A stretch of DNA of 64,000 bases from Anthracocystis setariae (taxonomy: Eukaryota; Basidiomycota; Ustilaginomycetes; Ustilaginales; Ustilaginaceae). The position numbers and the translations under genes were made by a program. The DNA lies in assembly GCA_928724745.1 (NCBI GenBank), contig CAKMXJ010000002.1:1550001-1614000 (forward strand). Direction: 5' to 3'. The notes beneath the pieces are model-generated. The model had not been told where the DNA came from. It did not search any database and saw nothing but the letters and a program-made list of their open reading frames with translations. Positions 59,801 to 64,000 of the stretch are shown in pieces. How positions within the stretch are numbered: position 1 is the first letter of the stretch; each line of letters begins with the position of its first letter.

Positions 59801-60859
59801 GCGAGAAGTAGCAGCTGCATCGACTGCATCGGACTGACTATCGGATCTCGCTGGAGCTTGCACGGCTTCTTCAGCTTGTGGATGAAGCGCCGCCGGATCG
59901 AGAGACTTGAGGCGCTGCAGCTCGTCGGACGAGATAGTTTGGCTCTCGAGGCTGGTTTCCGAGGCAGGCTCTGCAAACTGAACGATCTTCTGGTTGATAA
60001 AGTCGGGGTCTCCGATGGTCTGCGACAAGTGCCAAGCCTGCTTTGCGAGGATCTCGGTCAAGAGCAGCATGAGAACAGGGCTGGAGCGTTCGGCGGGCGC
60101 CAGGTTACGCGAAAGCAGCTTGCGTACCGCCTTGCGAAGCGCATCGACACGCGCGGCAGTGTTGGGCCATGTGTAGCGAGCAAACGACGAGGACGGGTTT
60201 CGAATGGAATCCCTGCGACGTCGCAAGGAAGACAGGAGGACGCTTTGGACGGTGAGCAAGATCTCGGCGGCGGTGTTGGCGCTCTTGAGCTGACGGCATC
60301 GTAGATAAGCGCTAGCGGCTGTATGGGAGATGTTAGCCTCGGCGGATATGGGAAAGTTGGGGTGCGCAAATGTGAGAGGGTCATACCAGCCTTGGACAAA
60401 GTCGCGAACAACGAAACGAATCATGGTCTGACTGCTTTGGCGAAGAGCGTCTGGCATGACTGTGAGCGAGTAGAGCTGCTCCGTCTGCACCAGCGGATCG
60501 TTGTCGGCAGAGTTCGGATCTGCGACTGATTCGTCCTGTTCCCTTGCTGAACTGGCATCATGCTGATCTGCGGTCGGGTTTAGGGTGTACGACAACAGGT
60601 AGCGGGCTGGATCGAAGGTGCTCAACCCCCTTTTGCCATCGGTGCTGGGCAGTTCGAGTAAGGTGCGCACCCAGGGATTGCAGACGAGGAGCATCGCCAC
60701 GACCACAACAAGGATGGCGTTCCATAGTCCTATTGACAGCAAGACCAGAACGAGTCCGACTGTGATCCCAGTGAAGACCAGGTTGGCATGGTTGATCCCA
60801 GCAGCTTCCGAACCCGCGGAGCCCGCGACAGCCGGTTTGGATTGATTCGGTTGGCTCAT
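56828..60859 (-). CDS. PXA-PX-nexin C protein (Mdm1/Snx13-like)
   Basis: Intronless, 1343 residues. Two adjacent hydrophobic helices near residues 27-62 anchor it, probably in the endoplasmic reticulum. A PXA domain follows at about 140-330 (MIRFVVRDFVQGWYDPLTF, LLTEILAKQAWHLSQTIGDP). The middle is Ser/Pro-rich. A PX domain lies near 930-1050 (FVLVRRWHEFEQMDSEVQR, LERYLFELLLPG), and a nexin C domain at about 1185-1335 (LLSSIFAVADEAFNLQGGW, LGPGGKMACVKALAEVHETL). No RGS domain was noticed between PXA and PX, unlike animal Snx13/14. Family members tether the ER to vacuole, endosome or lipid droplets through phosphoinositide binding; the exact contact here is inference. Confidence 0.88.
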   Translation of the reverse strand: MSQPNQSKPAVAGSAGSEAAGINHANLVFTGITVGLVLVLLSIGLWNAILVVVVAMLLVCNPWVRTLLELPSTDGKRGLSTFDPARYLLSYTLNPTADQHDASSAREQDESVADPNSADNDPLVQTEQLYSLTVMPDALRQSSQTMIRFVVRDFVQGWYDPLTFAHPNFPISAEANISHTAASAYLRCRQLKSANTAAEILLTVQSVLLSSLRRRRDSIRNPSSSFARYTWPNTAARVDALRKAVRKLLSRNLAPAERSSPVLMLLLTEILAKQAWHLSQTIGDPDFINQKIVQFAEPASETSLESQTISSDELQRLKSLDPAALHPQAEEAVQAPARSDSQSDAVDAAATSRHASAPNQQARQVPSVRSASMQAGRPTQPKSTARRASSSMQSSSPISAGFDHLGISSSAPRSAGPSQPSRPRITPPRKSTGTGPLSALGGFATGALGALADAAERAVDVVGGTVDEFGNLLMVPAESSTREAGDGSASSASSPRRRYMLLAEREQDNPEGNRTSKQRINPGQTVDPHIPAYHLDMPSGIGEPPLPASLREHMRDSMEGSDPQTQNGRSPAARANNVTRAFTIPETPPRHSMDTAAIVAPSPVAAALNFSSRDSFSLDEQQQEEEASLAAMHDLLSDRTSPAYEAFENFLEKPGNRFCAPNEGESLLRLHTQLNTLASIMEFATLDEQTFRADASTILSKALDQLPGSLPPTHDGQRPVLVRRSAQQVLTNLEWCANMDVVEPLRENIIARLVQLHNAYTASDSQQASPSRPPSMPPSHIHATLPDAVPRTDSPKLSQLSAHHEGRSSLSSADSDRAGYHYEPRRKNTAPSTSMTLQTGPKTPPRAPSVPPSGLGGSSFLGPPQGPSRPMSVPPRVPSAPPRAQQMILPEVTSSNTEAVAPPQRSSNDLPPSQAATRASTDSDRPSTAISVTDISANSESRKAVDLRTLEVMISVEGASDASTGASPDGFVLVRRWHEFEQMDSEVQRQPRSSHPLPRLPAVKGKRSAEACILLERYLFELLLPGNRTQLANVAGARRFFDRTRAGASSEDLKRNGGAGALLGEIGKGIVNGVGMVGRQATRTGAAGIQVVTDATKARSDDDGALSAHLSGPSPGAPLPGSARTPELTSHRWPPGSPMMDSTVSSTFVSRTNSPCLSPSHRSRDASAANAKVVSSELSARHLDMLLSSIFAVADEAFNLQGGWTLRRGMLRVLEQVVRTTYASSIVAGFNNSAASLNVDNFARWISDLTSTLWPNGRRWGSEVGTVDEKPERNDEEKRKTAEKAREIVVSYAPAQAGYLLGPGGKMACVKALAEVHETLMDPITASDLGLTIVLKALDMASR

Positions 60860-61347
60860 GACGCGTGCGGTTGGTTAGCGTCGGTGCGGCATGCCGTTGT
60901 CAAGCCGTGACCGATGCTTGAGAACAGCGCTTTGAAGAAGGTGGAACGATAAAGTTGCGAGCAGGGATGGTAGCCGGTTCTTGGACACAAATCCACAGGC
61001 TCCTAAGTAAGCGAATCTAAACGATGCACGAACCCTGATTATTATTTGCTTTTCGCCAACTTGGTGGTCATCTCCGATCGACACCCAAACCTGTCCATGT
61101 TGGATCTCAGCGATCCGGAAGTCATCTCGCACTAAGAGTATTTCACTTGACCGCACTAAACACGCAAGCTCGCGTGTTTGAACGCAACGATTTAGGACAA
61201 AATATTGGAAGTTGACTGCGCCAAGGGGCAACCTTGATGGTAGGCAGCCAGGTACAATGAGTCTATTGTCTGCCAAAGGCGCTATAGCAAGTAGCTAGGT
61301 TGCTACAGACCTCACACTGGTGGATGGGCGTATAGAGCTGGTTCTGT
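60860..61347. other. Spacer between last gene and the LTR element
   Basis: 488 bases, no gene seen. It should contain the promoter of the PXA gene. The five bases just before the LTR are TCTGT, the expected left copy of a target duplication. Confidence 0.4.
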
Positions 61348-62023
61348 TGTTATGTCAGACCAGTTAGATCCATGACCAACAGTGGGCGATGACGTTAGGC
61401 AGCAGGCACAAAGGGGGGTGTCAGCGGTCGGGCGCCTGGTAGATAGGCCGATCCCGGTTCAAGAGCGGTTCGGTCCTGAGGGACTGGGCCGCCGAGTTTG
61501 TGTTATGTGCTTAGGCAGCTGGGAGGTAACAGTTGGGTTACCGCCTTCAACTTCTTACCAACTGACCGCTGTCAGCGCTCCGTTCAGAGGCAGCACGGCG
61601 TACTTGGTACTGCGGCGTGGTGGCCTAATGTCTCGTGAGCGCTCTTGACAAGGCAGAAGGCAGGTGTTATGATTGGGATATCGGGAGAGTTAGTGATTGG
61701 TTTCAGTATCAGAGCGGGCAGGAGTGGTCCCCCCGATGACGCCCCAAATCAGGGATTGGGGGCAGACTGCGGCATCACCCAGGGGGTATCCGGGAGGCCA
61801 CATAATCTCACGTCCTAAGTCCACCACACTCACAACAGGACGTCGATTGTATTTTAGCTTACTCACTCTAGTAGGTGGAAATATCAGACCTTCTCCCGAT
61901 CTCCCGCTCTACCGCTCCGCCACCTTGGCAACAATCCCGGGAGCAACACCTGGTACCACGCCCCTGGCCTCGATACAGACGCACAGCCACGTTCCGAGGT
62001 TCTAAGACCCCAGGAGCATAACA
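61348..62023 (+). mobile_element. 676-bp LTR of a Ty3/gypsy-like element (5' LTR)
   Basis: Begins TGTTATG and ends CATAACA, perfect 7-bp terminal inverted repeats with the canonical TG...CA ends. About the last 185 bases (from 61839) match a second copy at 63689-63873 in inverted orientation with about 11 mismatches by eye, while the part before 61839 matches only patchily. That split fits a diverged U3 and a conserved R-U5. It is followed at once by a primer-binding site and a gag gene on the same strand, so it is the 5' LTR of that element. Confidence 0.72.
61842..61851 (+). promoter_or_regulatory. Inferred start of R (self-priming segment)
   Basis: GTCGATTGTA, the exact reverse complement of the site at 62025-62034. 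The conserved block shared by both LTR copies begins three bases before it. In the Tf1/sushi group the 5' end of the transcript folds back on the primer-binding site; the transcription start here is inferred, not shown. Confidence 0.5.
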
Positions 62024-62024
62024 T

Positions 62025-62034
62025 TACAATCGAC
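62025..62034 (+). other. Candidate self-priming primer-binding site
   Basis: TACAATCGAC starts two bases after the LTR end and is complementary over ten bases to GTCGATTGTA inside the LTR. It does not begin with the TGG expected for a tRNA-primed element. Position and length match the self-primed Tf1-type arrangement. Confidence 0.6.
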
Positions 62035-62070
62035 CTCCCCGTTGCCATCAACGCGGAGACTCCAGCTACC

Positions 62071-63688
62071 ATGCAAACCCGTAGCCAGCCTTGTCCCGGT
62101 CTCCGGACTCCGTTACAAGTTTGGGCAGCCCTGCCCCCAAAAGTCCCGACTCGGGAGGCGACCCCGTCCAGGGACTAGTCGCTGCCGTCCAGAGCCTCAC
62201 CGCCCTGGTCGGTGGATTGGCTGACCAGATCTGGGCGCTCAACAGCGGCCGGGACCTCAACCCCGCCGCCCCAACCCTGGCAGAGCCGACCCTCCCACCT
62301 CTCCGCAAGCCAGGAGGAACCACGGGTTACCCGGGAGACTTCCTCCCTGAGCGCAAGACCTCGGAGGACAGGTACGCCCGTGCGACCCGTTTGATGGGCA
62401 AGCGAGAGGTCACCCAGCAGCTGGGTCCCCCAGGAGCCCCTGCAGTGGCCCCCAACTGGGACCCCTCGGAGGATTACTCCTCCCGGGCTAAGGCCCCGGA
62501 AGTTAGCGTTGCCGCTCCTTCCTGGGACGGTAAGCGCGACGAGCTGGAGGCTTTCATCAAACAATGCACCCTCCATTTTGATCTTAACCCGGCACGCTTC
62601 CCCTCCAACCCCCACCGTGTCTTATGGGCCCTAGCCCATATCTCAGGTGTACCCCGGGAGCGACTCCGCAACCTGCGCCAGGCCTGCCCGGAAATCAACC
62701 TGTTCCACAAATGGGATACATTCTGTGCCGATCTTCGCCGCACCTATGGGGATCCTAACCCAGGACACACCGCCCGGGTCAAGCTCCAGCGGTTGCGTCA
62801 ATTGGGAAGCGTTAGCGCTCACGCTGCCGAGTTCTTGGCCCTAGCCACTAAGGCTAACGCTACCGACAATCAGCAATTGTTGACTACCTTCCAGCTTAGC
62901 CTCCGGGAGAGCCTCCGGCAGAAGCTCCTCCACGTGGAGACCTACGATCTGCACGAGTACATTGACACCGCTATCCGAACCGAGCAGCGAATGTACGAGA
63001 TTGGCCTGGTGACCCCGGGTCACCCGGACACCCCGGGTCGCCCGGAACACCGCCCCGAAGGTTGGGGCGGCCGCTCACCCAATCCAATGGTACCCCGTCG
63101 CGAGCCCCCCAACAAGCGGGGTGATCCGCCCCGCCCCGGGCTGGCCAGCCGGGAGCTTCCCGGCGAGGTCCGCAAGTATCGTCGGGAAAACAACCTCTGC
63201 TACGGGTGCGGGGGCCCCCGCGCAGTCCGGGACTGCCCAAAGGCCGCCCAGACTTGGCCCCTCTGGGCCAATGTGGCTATCCTGGACCCCGCCAACGGCA
63301 AGCTTTTGGTCCAACCCCTGGTCCCGGACGTCCCAGAGACCCGGTGGTCCAGTGAAGACGAAGCCACACCTATCAACGATGAGGATGACCTACCCGACGA
63401 CCGCTCCATCCTGTCCTATGACCCGGAGTGGGACCCCGAGTCCACCGACCATCCTCAGTCCCTCCCGGTGAGGGCCAACATCGCCCAACTTTGCCAGGAC
63501 CCGGGACTCGTGGATCTCAGGAGCCATGTAGCGGCCCTCATCCCTCCTGCTGAGCCGGTGATCAGCGGGAACACTATCCGGGTACACCGACACCCCAGCA
63601 TCCCTGTGTATGAGTGCTGGGTCACGTTGGCCAGGTGCCGTGCCCAGGCCCTAATTGACGGGGGCGCCACCGCTTCTTTTGTGGACAG
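62071..63688 (+). pseudogene. Decayed gag-protease ORF of Ty3/gypsy-like retrotransposon
   Basis: An ATG at 62071 (MQTRSQ) opens a frame that stops after 35 codons; the conserved protein continues in another frame from about 62085, so there is a frameshift in the first 100 bases. The long frame shows a retrotransposon gag domain (WDTFCADLRRTYGDPNPGHT, then LKLQ-like RVKLQRLRQLGSVSAHAAEF), a degenerate zinc knuckle CYGCGGPRAVRDC lacking the His of CX2CX4HX4C and one residue short, and the start of an aspartic protease (ALIDGGATASFVDS, where DGGAT replaces the usual DSGAT/DTGAT). The protease is cut at 63689 by an inverted LTR. GC-rich codon use (CCC, GGG) differs from the flanking genes. Not functional. 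Confidence 0.8.
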
Positions 63689-64000
63689 TGTTAGGCTCCT
63701 GGGGTCTGGGAACCTTGGAACGTGGCTGTGCGTCTGTATCAAGGCCAGGGGCGTGGTACCGGGTGTTGCTCCCGGGATCGTTGCCAAGGTAGCGGAGCGG
63801 GTGAGCGGGAGATCGGGAGAAGGTCTGATATTTCCACCTACTATAGTGAGTAAGCTAAAATACAATCGACGTCTGAACGTGAGTTAGTTGCAGGGAGGAT
63901 CTTCGGTATGACTTCCGGGAGCCCCTCCCGGAGATTGCCGCAGTCCCCCCCTGGACCCCGATCCATAACATGGATCGGGAAAACCCCCTCCCGCTCGCGA
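63689..64000 (-). mobile_element. Second LTR of the same family, inverted, running off the window
   Basis: Read on the minus strand, 63873 to 63689 repeats the R-U5 part of the left LTR and ends in CCTAACA; 63874 onward resembles the left U3 only in patches (shared GCCGCAGTC, CCCGCTC and ATCGGG blocks). It is the 3' LTR end or a solo LTR of a minus-strand copy inserted into the protease. The five bases before it are GACAG, so GACAG is predicted on its far side. Confidence 0.65.

Noticed and set aside
61400..61500. Possible tRNA-like GGTTCAAG sequence
   Set aside because: B-box-like bases only; no A box at the right distance and no cloverleaf could be drawn.
61348..62023. Solo LTR with target duplication
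   Set aside because: Flanks TCTGT and TTACA differ, and a gag gene on the same strand follows, so it is read as a 5' LTR.
61839..62034. A 190-bp MITE bounded by GTCGATTGTA/TACAATCGAC inverted repeats
   Set aside because: The second copy at 63689-63873 lacks the matching outer repeat and ends at the LTR CA terminus, and related sequence continues past the block, which fits an LTR with a self-primed site better.
1..64000. CRISPR arrays, operons, Shine-Dalgarno sites, riboswitches
   Set aside because: Introns, gene families and spacing show a eukaryotic nuclear genome; no regularly spaced repeat array was seen.

Overview
The window looks like nuclear chromosomal DNA of a basidiomycete fungus, most likely a smut (Ustilaginales). 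The protein families are fungal, most genes are intronless or carry one to four short GT-AG introns, proteins carry long Ser/Pro/Ala or acidic low-complexity stretches, and intergenic spacers are short. The genus is inferred from overall feel; no database search was possible.

Left to right I support 21 protein-coding genes. Each entry is followed by its strand: a 5'-exon-bearing but 3'-truncated carnitine acetyltransferase (-), an Rsa3-like ribosome assembly factor (-), MCM2 (+), farnesyl-diphosphate synthase (-), dynactin p62 (+), a large CaMKK/Ssp1-type kinase (-), holocytochrome c synthase (+), a single 999-codon ORF joining a mitochondrial calcium uniporter to COQ2 (-), an 82-residue hydrophilic protein (+), a Brl1/Brr6 nuclear-envelope protein (-), an Oca/Siw14-like phosphatase fold without its catalytic arginine (+), Bud6/Aip3 (-), HGH1 (+), a Zn2Cys6 regulator (+), an HMG-box regulator (-), the DNA polymerase delta catalytic subunit (+), a peroxisomal Pcs60-type acyl-CoA synthetase (-), NOP2 (+), a cytochrome b5-acyl-CoA dehydrogenase fusion (-), an F-box/ankyrin protein (-), eIF2-alpha (+) and a PXA-PX-nexin protein (-). 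Apart from three same-strand pairs the genes alternate strands, so nearly every gene shares a divergent promoter on one side and a tight convergent 3' end on the other.

The last 2.7 kb (from 61348) is different: GC-rich and repeat-derived. It holds a 676-bp LTR with 7-bp terminal inverted repeats (TGTTATG/CATAACA), a 10-bp primer-binding site that is complementary to a site inside that LTR (a Tf1/sushi-like self-priming arrangement), a decayed gag-protease ORF of Ty3/gypsy type, and a second, oppositely oriented LTR of the same family that cuts the protease.

Themes linking genes: DNA replication (MCM2 and POL3, both with an upstream ACGCGT box), ribosome biogenesis and translation (RSA3, NOP2, HGH1, eIF2-alpha), mitochondrial function (CYC3, MCU, COQ2, long form of the carnitine acetyltransferase) and peroxisomal/acyl-CoA metabolism (carnitine acetyltransferase, Pcs60-like with AKL end, cytochrome b5-dehydrogenase with ARL end). 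The most surprising items are the MCU-COQ2 single ORF, the self-priming LTR element, and the two-start carnitine acetyltransferase leader.
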